The notes: generated by a model not told the origin, from the sequence alone. A DNA stretch of 64,000 bases from Erysipelotrichaceae bacterium (GCA_017428765.1 JAFRQF010000026.1:1-64000), one strand, 5' to 3'; numbered from the stretch's first letter, positions 24,895 to 33,316 are shown. Made by a program: numbers and translations.

Positions 24895-26086
24895 TCTTTC
24901 TTTTCTCCTCTACGCTGATCTTTTTCGCAGCATATTTGAATATCTTTTTCAGACAATACTTTTTCGAAACGTTTATTGAATTGGAATATAAAAAATAGCC
25001 CTTGTAGGAAAGGATACGCTGACACTGGCGCATCGTCAGAAACCCGCCTTGCGACTTGTATCTTAAAGCCATCCTTCTGGCTCTGATAAAATCTCTCCCT
25101 CTGATCTCGACGTGGCCTCCTGCATAAACAACATATCCCATCATATCAATAGGATCATCATTTATATCGTGGATCTGCCAGTTTGACTTTATGGTAAAAC
25201 CAAGTTCGTCCCAGAGGTAAGATTGAAGACCTCTGACAGCGCTTTTAAGTCGTTTTCGGTTGGACCCGATCAACAGCATATCATCCATGAAGATCAGCAT
25301 GTGTTCGACGCACTTATACCGTTTTCCCCGTCTTTCGTAGTGCAGATCTTTAACATATCTGTAAGCAAACGACAGCATATACTGAACGGCCCATTGTGAA
25401 ACAAGAGACCCGATCATGAACCCGGTATAACCCTCAACCTGATGCGATCTTAATAGGGATTCCCAGAGCCATAAGACATCTTCGTTTCCGCAATCCCTTC
25501 TAAAGAACTTGAGAAATGCTTCTATATCAGCCGATGGATAGCATTTTTCGATATCCGTTTTGACATGATATCTGCATTTTCTGATGTATCTTGCATTATG
25601 TTTTCTAGCATATCTTGCCGCATCATCGTCCTTATCGATCCATCCCTTGATCATTTTCATGCCATAGATCTGCCCTCTTCCTTTGATGGATGAGGCCTGT
25701 TCCGGAAGGATCCTGCAATCGAAGATCTCTTTTGCAGAATAAAAGGCAATATAGTCGAAGATCTGCTGCATCGCCGATTCCTTTCCTATCTGTCTTATCT
25801 TGCCTGTTGATTTGTCGATCTTGATGCGGATCTCCACTTTCCACAAATGAAGATCTCTTTGTTCGATCCTTGATACGCATTCCTTAGCAATCTTTTCAAT
25901 GATCGGATCGATCAGGTCTTTATCTTTGGTATAAGAAAAAAGATGATAATCTTCATTCGACATGCCGAACTTAATAAGAAGGTTCTTGAAGTCATAGCGC
26001 TTCACATGCCGGGAGATCACATCTTCGATCGCGGGAACCAGGTTGTTCCAGTCTCTGAGATTTACCTTTTTGCACTTACGTTTCAT
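24803..26086 (-). CDS. DGR reverse transcriptase
   Basis: This 427-residue reverse transcriptase has catalytic motif A VKTDIEKCYPS with Asp178, the DGR-type motif IGSLVSQ (225-231) in place of the retroviral or group II QG motif, and motif C FMDDML (266-269). The C terminus has LSYKGYFLYSNS, like the DGR thumb region. There is no RNase H, endonuclease or maturase domain. DGR RTs copy the template RNA with adenine-specific errors and drive replacement of the variable repeat. The template repeat lies 116 bp upstream and the target gene beyond it. The start has a poor RBS, so translation may be low. Confidence 0.95.
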   Translation of the reverse strand: MKRKCKKVNLRDWNNLVPAIEDVISRHVKRYDFKNLLIKFGMSNEDYHLFSYTKDKDLIDPIIEKIAKECVSRIEQRDLHLWKVEIRIKIDKSTGKIRQIGKESAMQQIFDYIAFYSAKEIFDCRILPEQASSIKGRGQIYGMKMIKGWIDKDDDAARYARKHNARYIRKCRYHVKTDIEKCYPSADIEAFLKFFRRDCGNEDVLWLWESLLRSHQVEGYTGFMIGSLVSQWAVQYMLSFAYRYVKDLHYERRGKRYKCVEHMLIFMDDMLLIGSNRKRLKSAVRGLQSYLWDELGFTIKSNWQIHDINDDPIDMMGYVVYAGGHVEIRGRDFIRARRMALRYKSQGGFLTMRQCQRILSYKGYFLYSNSINVSKKYCLKKIFKYAAKKISVEEKRKNAKRKGKQFYQTGNGNKFSERRMPYGEEHC

Positions 26087-26201
26087 CTTGTTTTTGCGAA
26101 CCGGCTTTCATTGCTTACTGACCGGCGGTATTCTCGCAAGCACCCTTTTGGGTTATTTCCTCCGCAGAGAGCATCCTGCAATGTGTGTGTTTGATAACTT
26201 A

Positions 26202-26312
26202 ACAAGTTTGCCGAGCCACGATGTTCCAGTTGGCGTTCGAGAGAGCGTTGTTGCCGTTCAAGTACGACAGGCCGCCGTTGGCAGTCCCGTTGTTCAGATT
26301 GCCGAACGCAAG
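26202..26312 (-). repeat. DGR template repeat (TR)
   Basis: This 111-bp repeat aligns without gaps to 26465-26575. Read on the minus strand it contains ten Asn codons (AAY), the typical adenine-rich template design, for example GGCAATCTGAACAACGGG. It has 26 adenines, 13 of which differ in the VR, while only one of the 85 other bases differs. It lies between the target gene and the RT gene and is not part of an expressed reading frame that I can support. Confidence 0.96.
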
Positions 26313-26370
26313 CCAAAGCACAGCCAAAGACCCAAAATTCATTGCAGAACCCTTTACATTTTATATTCCG

Positions 26371-26386
26371 TTTTTTTTTTTTTTTT
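26371..26386. repeat. 16-nt homopolymer T/A tract
   Basis: A run of sixteen T on the plus strand (A on the DGR sense strand) lies between TR and VR. It is next to, but on the wrong side of, the adjacent hairpin for a terminator on either strand. Confidence 0.95.
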
Positions 26387-26390
26387 GCAA

Positions 26391-26404
26391 GCCCCTTCCG
26401 GGGC
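26391..26404 (-). other. GC hairpin with GGAA tetraloop downstream of the VR
   Basis: On the minus strand GCCCC-GGAA-GGGGC forms a 5-bp GC stem with a GNRA-type loop, 30 bp after the target-gene stop codon. Known DGRs carry GC-rich hairpins or cruciforms with GRNA loops just downstream of the target gene that stimulate retrohoming. Function here is inferred from position and loop. Confidence 0.65.
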
Positions 26405-26434
26405 AAGGGAGGGGAAAATCCCCTCTGGACGTCT

Positions 26435-28228
26435 TTACGCCGTCCATTCACCCCTATTACCGTTACAAGATAGCCGAGCCACGATGTTCCAGCTGGCGAA
26501 CGAGAGAGCGTTGGTGCCGGACAAGTCCGACAGGCCGCCGCTGGCAGACCCGTGGTACAGATAGCCGAACGCAAGATATTCCCTTAAGCCGGAAGTCGTG
26601 TTCTGACCATTCTGGTAGAAACCATCTTTGTGATAGGTAGATGAAGATCCACCCACAAGGCACGGGAACAAGAAACCCTTATCGGATAAAGACTCTTTTT
26701 TGATGTATTGCCATCCATCTGCTGCTGCGATCTTCGGACACGTTCCTTCCAATGAATAATTGGCAACGGCGTTTTTAGAATGTTTCGAAAGATCGTTTAC
26801 GACATTTAGATAGTAATTGTCTGCATCCTGAGAAAGGATCACATCTGCAAGAACTTCGTTTCCACCCACGGAGTATTCGATGCCCTGCAGTTTCGCCGGA
26901 TACTTTCCATTATCTGGAGTAGCTGGCGAACCGTCGTTTCCAAGCACATTGTCGCATGTTCCATTAGGCCAGTGAAATGTCGAAATGATCGTATTGCCTG
27001 CGGTCTCTGTGCCATCACCGACCGTGTCGATATCTTCATCAGATCCTCTATCAAGGTTTAATGCGACATATGATACACCACCGATAGTGACCGTTTCTTT
27101 CGATATGACTTTGCATCCGGCCTGTCCGGAAATGTCATAGTTGGCAGCTGTATTTCTGTCTTTGGTTGTGCCGTTATAGGTGCCGATCAGGATCGAAGAT
27201 CCCTCGATGATGTTTGCCGCCTGTGCAGAAGTAAGAAGGACCCTTTTCACTCCTGTTTCACCTTTAGCAACGCAATACTGGTAATTGTAGTTTAAACAGC
27301 CCTGAAGAATACCGTCTGCGCTCAAGGATGCATATTTGACCATGAACATCATTTTCAGGAAAGTAAGATCGCAAAGACATCCTCCGCAAAGCCCGTTGTT
27401 CATGGAATTTTTCCTGTCGACCAATACATTCTGTGACATCCAAGCTGTAGGAATCGCTCCGGAATAGGACGTCAGTTTATTATCTACGACCTTGCTCATG
27501 TACTTTGAATGAAGGACCCATTCTCTGACAGAGCCATCCTGCTCAACCGCTTCCGGATAAGGAACGCAGAGGTCATATCCGTTCTGCATATGGGAAGACA
27601 CGCCGATCTCATATTCATTGTCTTTTTCGTTTCGGTAATAGAAACCGGACTGCTGCAAAACCCCGACAAGCTTCTCTGGATTATCTCTTTCAAATCCGGA
27701 AGTAATTCCATCGATCGCAGTGATAATCGGCCTTTTGCTTTCAGGATCGTACCGGAAATTACAGTCTACAACTGTGAAAAGCGGCAAGCCTTCATAATCG
27801 TCCGTATTTTTTTCACTGTTTGTGGAAGGAACACAGTTAAGACCGGCGTTGTCACCGGTCTTCATTCCGGTTGAAACGGAGGATTGCGCAGGTTGATTGA
27901 ACCTGACTCCTCCGCACCAGTAATCTCTGGTTGCTTTATACCATTGGTCGACCATTTCGGTAATGCCGATATCACTTTTGGCGTTTACACCCCTTAGATC
28001 GAACCATTTTTTCATTTCCTGATCATAGGAATCTTTTGTGCCATCAAATTCGAACTGGAAGCCTCCGCACTTCGTCCAAGAGCCATCCGGATCATAGAAA
28101 TAGGTGTCACCGGTATCCAATTCATGGAATAGTGAATTTGGATATACGTCTTCCGTTGGTTTGCTGTCTGTTGAACGACCCTGATAGGTGATATCACCGC
28201 TCAAATCGTATCTGTTTTGTGTAATCAT
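26435..28228 (-). CDS. DGR target: variable tail (receptor-binding) protein
   Basis: This 597-residue protein starts with a phage tail-type segment (DSKPTEDVYPNSLFHELDTGDTYFYDPDG), has a long middle region, and ends in a C-type-lectin-like variable domain: LFPCLVGGSSST ... REYLAFGYLYHGSASGG ... SWNIVARLSC. Residues 552-588 are encoded by the VR; changed positions are Y556, Y558, H559, S561, S563, D568, S570, T572, F577, S579, L586 and S587. Such domains keep the fold constant while surface residues vary, and in phages they bind host receptors. Its ATG overlaps the stop of the preceding small gene (ATGA). Receptor binding is inferred from DGR biology and tail-module position. Confidence 0.9.
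   Translation of the reverse strand: MITQNRYDLSGDITYQGRSTDSKPTEDVYPNSLFHELDTGDTYFYDPDGSWTKCGGFQFEFDGTKDSYDQEMKKWFDLRGVNAKSDIGITEMVDQWYKATRDYWCGGVRFNQPAQSSVSTGMKTGDNAGLNCVPSTNSEKNTDDYEGLPLFTVVDCNFRYDPESKRPIITAIDGITSGFERDNPEKLVGVLQQSGFYYRNEKDNEYEIGVSSHMQNGYDLCVPYPEAVEQDGSVREWVLHSKYMSKVVDNKLTSYSGAIPTAWMSQNVLVDRKNSMNNGLCGGCLCDLTFLKMMFMVKYASLSADGILQGCLNYNYQYCVAKGETGVKRVLLTSAQAANIIEGSSILIGTYNGTTKDRNTAANYDISGQAGCKVISKETVTIGGVSYVALNLDRGSDEDIDTVGDGTETAGNTIISTFHWPNGTCDNVLGNDGSPATPDNGKYPAKLQGIEYSVGGNEVLADVILSQDADNYYLNVVNDLSKHSKNAVANYSLEGTCPKIAAADGWQYIKKESLSDKGFLFPCLVGGSSSTYHKDGFYQNGQNTTSGLREYLAFGYLYHGSASGGLSDLSGTNALSFASWNIVARLSCNGNRGEWTA
26465..26575 (-). repeat. DGR variable repeat (VR)
   Basis: This 111-bp segment lies inside the 3' end of the target gene, ending nine codons before the stop. 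Compared with the TR it has 14 substitutions, 13 at template adenines; the exception turns TAC into GAC. The invariant 3' part (TGGAACATCGTGGCTCGG) probably includes the homing-initiation region. Confidence 0.96.
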
Positions 28229-28527
28229 TCATCCTCCTCGACAACATCTATCAGTGTGTCTGTCATTAAAGCTGTATATGTGACCTGCGCTTCAACAATA
28301 TCGAGCTGTGTCGGCTTTGCCGCTTCCGCTTCTCTTTGTGCAATGATTTCTGCTTTCTTTTCCAGATCTTCAATAAACTGGCCGTTTAAAAACTTTGTCC
28401 AACCTTCGCACGCGTCGGGATAGTCGGACATCTGGCCAACGAAATCTCCACCTTCAGAAACAACAGAAAAGCCATTTACATATCCGTTTTCATCGATACT
28501 GATTCTATATTTGTTAATTACTTTCAT
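28225..28527 (-). CDS. Small tail protein, possible fibre chaperone
   Basis: This 100-residue protein has an N-terminal beta-like region (KYRISIDENGYVNGFSVVSEGGDF), a central WTKFLNGQFIEDLEKKAEII helix, and the C-terminal motif EAQVTYTALMTDTLI shared with the 24583-24894 protein. It lies between the fibre gene and the DGR target gene with 1-bp and 4-bp junctions, implying tight coupling. It resembles small XkdW-type proteins in Firmicutes tail modules; a tail-fibre assembly role is plausible but unproven. Confidence 0.7.
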   Translation of the reverse strand: MKVINKYRISIDENGYVNGFSVVSEGGDFVGQMSDYPDACEGWTKFLNGQFIEDLEKKAEIIAQREAEAAKPTQLDIVEAQVTYTALMTDTLIDVVEEDE

Positions 28528-28528
28528 A

Positions 28529-29263
28529 TCACTTCAATCCATAGATGGTATAAACCATCTTCCCATCATTTTCATTGCCGAATCCATAATAGGAAATCGA
28601 TTTAAACACCTGCCCCTTTCTTACCGGATATAGTATTTTCGTATCCGCATCTCTCGGGATTCGGGCGCCATCGATTTCAAACGTTCTGTGTGCAGAAGAT
28701 GTCGAAATTCTAAGCCATCCGTCATTTTCTATCGTATGGGTCGCCCCGGCTTCGGTTAATCCTGTATCGTAAGTTTCCACTACATTGGCATAATCACATC
28801 CTGCCGGGATTGCCCATGTACCGTCATTGCGTAAAAATTTATCAGTAGCTGTCGTATCGATCGACGGTCCTCTTTTTATCGCATTGTTGCCGGCGGAATC
28901 AGAAATCAAAAGCTTATCTCCTGTTGCAAGAGCACTTTTGTCGACTGTAATTGCGCCTTCGTTTGTGATATTGCCGTGAACGTGAGAAGGAACATCAGCC
29001 GATCCAGTGATCAGATCGTTCAGCTCTCCTTCCGGTTCGGTCCGATACTGCAATTTATTTTCGCTCGAAACAACCAACTGTATTGCTTTATCAGAAGAGT
29101 TTACCGGGATCGTTTTATTAACATAGTCCTTTACCTCTTTCAATGGGTAAGACAATTGTTTTCGTAACTCCAGTTCACTGGATGGATCCGGATAGCCATT
29201 CGCAGCAGAAAAAGCAATATCTGCATTTGACGGATCAAAAGCTCCGTAACTAAGTTTATCCAT
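28529..29263 (-). CDS. Tail fibre or tail spike-like protein
   Basis: This 244-residue protein has an N-terminal segment that could attach to the virion (SYGAFDPSNADIAFSAANGYPD), and a middle with fibre-like repeats such as TGSADVPSHVHGNITNEGAITVDKSALATGDKLLISDSAGN, common in phage fibres. The C-terminal FLRNDGTWAIPAG is another fibre motif. It follows the nozzle gene and precedes the DGR target, so it probably links or decorates the tail tip. Confidence 0.78.
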   Translation of the reverse strand: MDKLSYGAFDPSNADIAFSAANGYPDPSSELELRKQLSYPLKEVKDYVNKTIPVNSSDKAIQLVVSSENKLQYRTEPEGELNDLITGSADVPSHVHGNITNEGAITVDKSALATGDKLLISDSAGNNAIKRGPSIDTTATDKFLRNDGTWAIPAGCDYANVVETYDTGLTEAGATHTIENDGWLRISTSSAHRTFEIDGARIPRDADTKILYPVRKGQVFKSISYYGFGNENDGKMVYTIYGLK

Positions 29264-29271
29264 TTATCCTC

Positions 29272-31167
29272 CTATCTAACATTCTTTATTACTTGATATT
29301 GAATGCCAACGTGTGCAATTGACATATCCTTATCGATTTCACTATTTTCAAAACAGAACGCAGCCAGCTGAATCTTTTTCAGATTGCACTTCCTTCTGAA
29401 AACTTTTGCCCAGCTGTTCATTGACCACCTGAAATTTGCCCATGTAAAGTTTTTCCACATAACTCCATTCCCGAATATTTCAATCGGATCCGGATCAGCT
29501 TCAGGAGAAGCAATTTCGTCTGTATAATATGACAGATTGACGAGCGTGTTTGTATCGCCTCTGCATTGTATGAACAGATTTTTTACGGTCTTTAAGTATT
29601 CTGCATAACCGAAGTCAAAAAACGGTGTAACGTATTTGCTTTCAATCGCTTCGCCGAAATCATTAAAAGAATTATCAACAATAACGACTTTGTTCTGATC
29701 GTTCCTCGAAGACTGACTCGGAACATAAAATAAGTTATTTCCGTTCTTTATAAAACAGCTGACATAGAAATTGTTGAATAAGAACCATCCAAGTGCTTTT
29801 TCACTCGCTGTTTTTCCGGAAGACAGATAATACGGTCTTGAGGAATAATCCCACATAAAGCACTCGCCAGTTGTTTTGTTCGCAAGGAAATACCTTCCAT
29901 CCCAGTCGACGCTAACAACTTCTTCCCTGTCCGTCCAGTCAAGAATTCCGGATACACCAAAATTATTCTGACGGTTGATATTTCTTGAGATTGGCCTGAC
30001 ATTTCTTTCATCAATGATGCTTGTTGACACCAGGCAACACACTCCTTCTCTTGTTGACAGCCAGGTCAGCTGGTTGTTGATCAGCTGAATCGTGTTCGGA
30101 CAGTCACACCCGATCGATGAATTAACCACCTGTGATCTGAATGCTCCAAGACCGATCTGCGATTCGTCCGTAGTTGTGGATGAAGTCTGCTGATAATACG
30201 TCAGAGAATAGATCTCTGTCGGCTTAAAAATCAGTAATACGTTATACTGCTGACCAAACCCGGTGATATCGTCCGCGCTGTTTCCTACCTTTGCGTAATT
30301 GATATACGGGAAGTAGGAAGCATCATAAACTTCTGAGTAATAGTATGTGGATTTGCCTCCGCCGGCGAGAAACAATCTCGAATTATTGTTGCCGCCAAAA
30401 CAGGAATAATACTTCGAATTGACGATTTGGGAATGATAGTCGTCCCATTCGGCGTCATGCTTATAGGCTGTGATCTCAACATTGTTTGTTCCTTCAAGCG
30501 GCGCGCTGACAAGAGTTACCGTGCCGGCAGTGTAATCGACTTTGAATGTTTTTGCAGAACCCAGGCTCTCATCGTAAGTCCAGTCTTCATCGTCCACCTT
30601 TACACTGGGCTGAATCCTGTCAAGATCCTTATCCGTCAGAAGGAAAACCGTGCTGGTTCCATCGCCATGGAATATATTCTGAAAGCCTGTACCGATCATA
30701 TTGTAAGGTTCCATTGTGTCTCCGGATGTACCATCCGGTTTACGGTTTATTACAACGGTCGGTATGTATGGCTCGACCTCTTTCCATGTGGTTCCATCGT
30801 AAGAATAGATCGAATCGCAAAAGTAATAGAGAAGTTGATTAAACACCGCAAACAGGCCTTTTTTCTCAGGAAGTGAAGATGCGATCTGTGTGTTTTCCTT
30901 ATAGATTTTTGTGCCCGAATGAATGTATATCTCGTTTCTGTAAACAGCTGCCGCATAGATTGTGTCATTATAAGTTGAATAGTATCTTTGACCATAGCGT
31001 TTCGAGAAAGCGCCATTCCGATACATCATATTGATCATATAAGGGCTCTGATCCGGGCTCTGTTCATATTCAAGATCTTTCAAATTCAAACCGCCGGCGC
31101 CGGGAGTTTCGATGCGCAACATCGAATCGGCTCTGATATTGATATTCGGCGTCTGTCTAAGAGGCAT
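29272..31167 (-). CDS. Podovirus tail nozzle-like protein
   Basis: This 631-residue protein has an N terminus LNLKDLEYEQSPDQSPYMINMMYRNGAFSKRYGQRY typical of phage proteins that sit on top of the portal/adaptor, followed by repeated beta-strand units (IYAAAVYRNEIYIHSGTKIYKE, LFAVFNQLLYYFCDSIYSYDG) suggesting a beta-propeller. Gene order, after the connector and before the fibres, matches tail tubular protein B or nozzle proteins. No signal peptide or membrane segment is visible. Assignment rests on layout and fold impression. Confidence 0.7.
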   Translation of the reverse strand: MPLRQTPNINIRADSMLRIETPGAGGLNLKDLEYEQSPDQSPYMINMMYRNGAFSKRYGQRYYSTYNDTIYAAAVYRNEIYIHSGTKIYKENTQIASSLPEKKGLFAVFNQLLYYFCDSIYSYDGTTWKEVEPYIPTVVINRKPDGTSGDTMEPYNMIGTGFQNIFHGDGTSTVFLLTDKDLDRIQPSVKVDDEDWTYDESLGSAKTFKVDYTAGTVTLVSAPLEGTNNVEITAYKHDAEWDDYHSQIVNSKYYSCFGGNNNSRLFLAGGGKSTYYYSEVYDASYFPYINYAKVGNSADDITGFGQQYNVLLIFKPTEIYSLTYYQQTSSTTTDESQIGLGAFRSQVVNSSIGCDCPNTIQLINNQLTWLSTREGVCCLVSTSIIDERNVRPISRNINRQNNFGVSGILDWTDREEVVSVDWDGRYFLANKTTGECFMWDYSSRPYYLSSGKTASEKALGWFLFNNFYVSCFIKNGNNLFYVPSQSSRNDQNKVVIVDNSFNDFGEAIESKYVTPFFDFGYAEYLKTVKNLFIQCRGDTNTLVNLSYYTDEIASPEADPDPIEIFGNGVMWKNFTWANFRWSMNSWAKVFRRKCNLKKIQLAAFCFENSEIDKDMSIAHVGIQYQVIKNVR

Positions 31168-31528
31168 CCTGGTACTCCTCCAAGCTTAAAAGCTTCTGCG
31201 AAAGGACCCTTGCGTTATTGTATTTTGTATCGAATATCGACCATTTTTGAAGGTCATCATCGATAAAGAAAGATGCCGCAAGCCCTAGCGGAATCACTTT
31301 GAACACATATTCATCTTCATAGGCCAATTCATCTGTTAAGGATGTCACCTGCTGAGGCGATTCCAGCTTGCTTTTGCCGTTGAAGATCCTGCAAATATTG
31401 TTCTCTTGAAACAGCTCCATCAGTATCAGATTCAAGTTCGGAATCACATAGTCGTCATAGACCTTGGAGGTCCCTTTTTCAAACATCAATCCTTTTGTTT
31501 TGGCATATATTTCGTTTACTGTTGCCAT
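31157..31528 (-). CDS. Head-tail connector (adaptor) protein
   Basis: This protein has 123 residues from the ATG at 31528, which has AAGGAGG 6 nt upstream; a 14-codon longer frame reading is not supported. It is mostly helical (VNEIYAKTKGLMFEKG, DEYVFKVIPLGLAASFFIDDD). Its position between capsid and nozzle genes and its size suit adaptor proteins of the gp6/T7 gp11 type. It overlaps the nozzle gene by 11 bp. Confidence 0.68.
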   Translation of the reverse strand: MATVNEIYAKTKGLMFEKGTSKVYDDYVIPNLNLILMELFQENNICRIFNGKSKLESPQQVTSLTDELAYEDEYVFKVIPLGLAASFFIDDDLQKWSIFDTKYNNARVLSQKLLSLEEYQDAS

Positions 31529-31548
31529 AGATACCTCCTTGCGAAAAA

Positions 31549-31568
31549 GAGGGAGATTGCTCTCCCTC
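31549..31568 (-). terminator. Terminator after the major capsid gene
   Basis: GAGGGAGA and TCTCCCTC form a perfect 8-bp stem with a TTGC loop, followed by T5 on the minus strand, 4 bp beyond the capsid stop codon. Confidence 0.9.
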
Positions 31569-31572
31569 AATA

Positions 31573-32412
31573 CTATGCAGCGTTCTTATGAACGTAAACG
31601 CCCTTGACCTTCTGGGCAAGAACGAACGCATCATACATAACACGGCCCTGAAGAGCTGCACCATCAATATCCGGATGCTCTTCCAGAATTCTCAGTGTTT
31701 CGATCTTCTTGACAGGCATTAAGGCACTTGGGTGAGCAACAATGAAGGATGTCTTTGCAGGCATGTAAGAATCCGGGACTCTGATGATCTGAACACCCTG
31801 GCATTCACCGACAACACCTTTTCCAACAGCGTTTGAACCGAGCTTTTCAAGATTGAGGAATTCCGGAGCTGTGACAAGCTTGGAGAATTCAGTCGCAGAG
31901 ATCCATGAAATCAAACCAGTTGCCGGAACCTTCTGATTGACTAATGCCGCAACAGCAGAAGCATAAGCTCCGATGATGTTGGACTTGGTGAGAGCAAGAA
32001 CGGTTGAAACCTGTACATTACTTGTAGAAGCATACTTGGACAAAGCCCATGTATCCATTTCAGGGATCAGCTGCTCATCAACTTCCATCCTCATGACAAC
32101 ACCGGCTTTTTTAACAAGCATCTGAGATTCGTTGTTGCCCTTATCGATTGCGAGGTTGAACGATCTGTCTCTCTCGATATCGTAAGTATTCAGTGTATCC
32201 TGTACTTCCGTCAGCGCACCAAAACGCGCAGCCGTGGAATCAGAATCACCGATATCATAATTGTTTAAAGCAACGGTAACAGGCGTGATGGAACGGACTT
32301 TCTTAGTACCGGTCCAGTCGTATTTTGCTGTGCCTTTACCGAAAACAAGAGATTCAAAAATGAATCTCTTTTCAATATCCGATGCATATTTTAATACAAG
32401 ATTAACAGCCAT
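31573..32412 (-). CDS. Major capsid protein
   Basis: This 279-residue protein follows the scaffold gene. It has HK97-type-compatible features: an N-terminal arm (YASDIEKRFIFESLVFGKG), a central helical region, and a C-terminal beta-rich end with FIVAHPSALMPVKKIETLRI and GRVMYDAFVLAQKVKGVYVH. The start at 32412 has TAAGGAG 7 nt upstream; the 14-codon upstream extension overlaps the scaffold stop and is unlikely. An efficient terminator directly downstream suggests the gene is expressed at a higher level than later genes. Confidence 0.85.
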   Translation of the reverse strand: MAVNLVLKYASDIEKRFIFESLVFGKGTAKYDWTGTKKVRSITPVTVALNNYDIGDSDSTAARFGALTEVQDTLNTYDIERDRSFNLAIDKGNNESQMLVKKAGVVMRMEVDEQLIPEMDTWALSKYASTSNVQVSTVLALTKSNIIGAYASAVAALVNQKVPATGLISWISATEFSKLVTAPEFLNLEKLGSNAVGKGVVGECQGVQIIRVPDSYMPAKTSFIVAHPSALMPVKKIETLRILEEHPDIDGAALQGRVMYDAFVLAQKVKGVYVHKNAA

Positions 32413-32437
32413 TGTATTCTCCTTAAAGCCATTCGGC

Positions 32438-33280
32438 TTATTCGTTGAATCCACTTAAAAAAGCGTCTTTTTCGACCGATCCAATGCTGGACGTATTTCC
32501 CAAAGACTTTGCTTTATTGGATTCGTTTTTCTTGCTGATCTTTTCTTGAGACTGTCTTGCTTTTTCCGCTGCGAGCCGTTTGTCTGCTTCGACCGATTCA
32601 TAAGCCTCAAGCAGCGTGTATCCATCTTTCATGAGGTCATAAACCTGCGGATCCAGATTCTGAGGTTCAAGATCCGGATACCTTTTTTGAAAGATGTCGA
32701 TCTGCCTTCCAATCTCGTTTCTTTGTGCTTCCTGATTCTTCTGTTCCTGAGCTTCAGCATTTCTCAGATTTTCAGTTTTTCTTTTGCTTATGCGGGAATT
32801 GGCCAGCTCCTCAAGAGCACTTTCCTCGGTATTAGGAAACTGCTGTTTAAGCTGTTCCAGCTCCTGATCAAGTTCAAGCCGGTCTTGTACGCTTTCAATG
32901 TTTTCCAAAAAGGAATCGACCGTAAGGCCATTCGCTTTTGCAAGCTTCTCCAGTCTTGAATTCAGCTGATCGAATTTGCCAAGAAGATTGTCGTAATTCA
33001 TTCCTTTCTGAGAGAGAGTGATTGCTTCTTCTTTGGAAATGTCCATTTCCTGCTTGTTGTACTTGATCTTTAAAAACGGAACATCCGCCCCGTCCGATTC
33101 AGTTGAACTATCATCAGTGTTTTGGTTGGCATTTTCTGATACTTCAGTTGAATCTGAAGATTCATCCTGTGGCTGATCATCAGCTGGTGTATCTTCTGTC
33201 CAGTCGTTGAATAAACCTTCTTCGCTGATTTCGGAGTTATCAGCAACCTCATTTGTCTGAACCTGGTTTAGTTCTTCCAT
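32438..33280 (-). CDS. Capsid scaffolding protein
   Basis: This 280-residue, strongly acidic and helical protein has an acidic N-terminal third (EVADNSEISEEGLFNDWTEDTPADD), a central coiled coil (FDQLNSRLEKLAKAN, LELDQELEQLKQQF) and a basic C-terminal end (KKNESNKAKSLG). This is the typical design of scaffold proteins encoded just upstream of the capsid gene. The start at 33280 has GGAAAGGA upstream. A protease domain is not visible. Confidence 0.82.
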   Translation of the reverse strand: MEELNQVQTNEVADNSEISEEGLFNDWTEDTPADDQPQDESSDSTEVSENANQNTDDSSTESDGADVPFLKIKYNKQEMDISKEEAITLSQKGMNYDNLLGKFDQLNSRLEKLAKANGLTVDSFLENIESVQDRLELDQELEQLKQQFPNTEESALEELANSRISKRKTENLRNAEAQEQKNQEAQRNEIGRQIDIFQKRYPDLEPQNLDPQVYDLMKDGYTLLEAYESVEADKRLAAEKARQSQEKISKKNESNKAKSLGNTSSIGSVEKDAFLSGFNE

Positions 33281-33316
33281 AAAATCCTTTCCGTGCTCTG
33301 GTAGGCACATATAAAA

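Noticed and set aside
26371..26404. Hairpin plus T16 as an intrinsic terminator
   Set aside because: On the plus strand the T run precedes the hairpin, and on the minus strand an A run follows it, so the arrangement fits neither strand.
26083..26574. A 163-codon minus-strand reading frame spanning TR and VR, as a possible accessory gene
   Set aside because: It runs in the wrong frame through both repeats, has no RBS and encodes low-complexity Arg/Gln-rich sequence; the repeats explain the openness.
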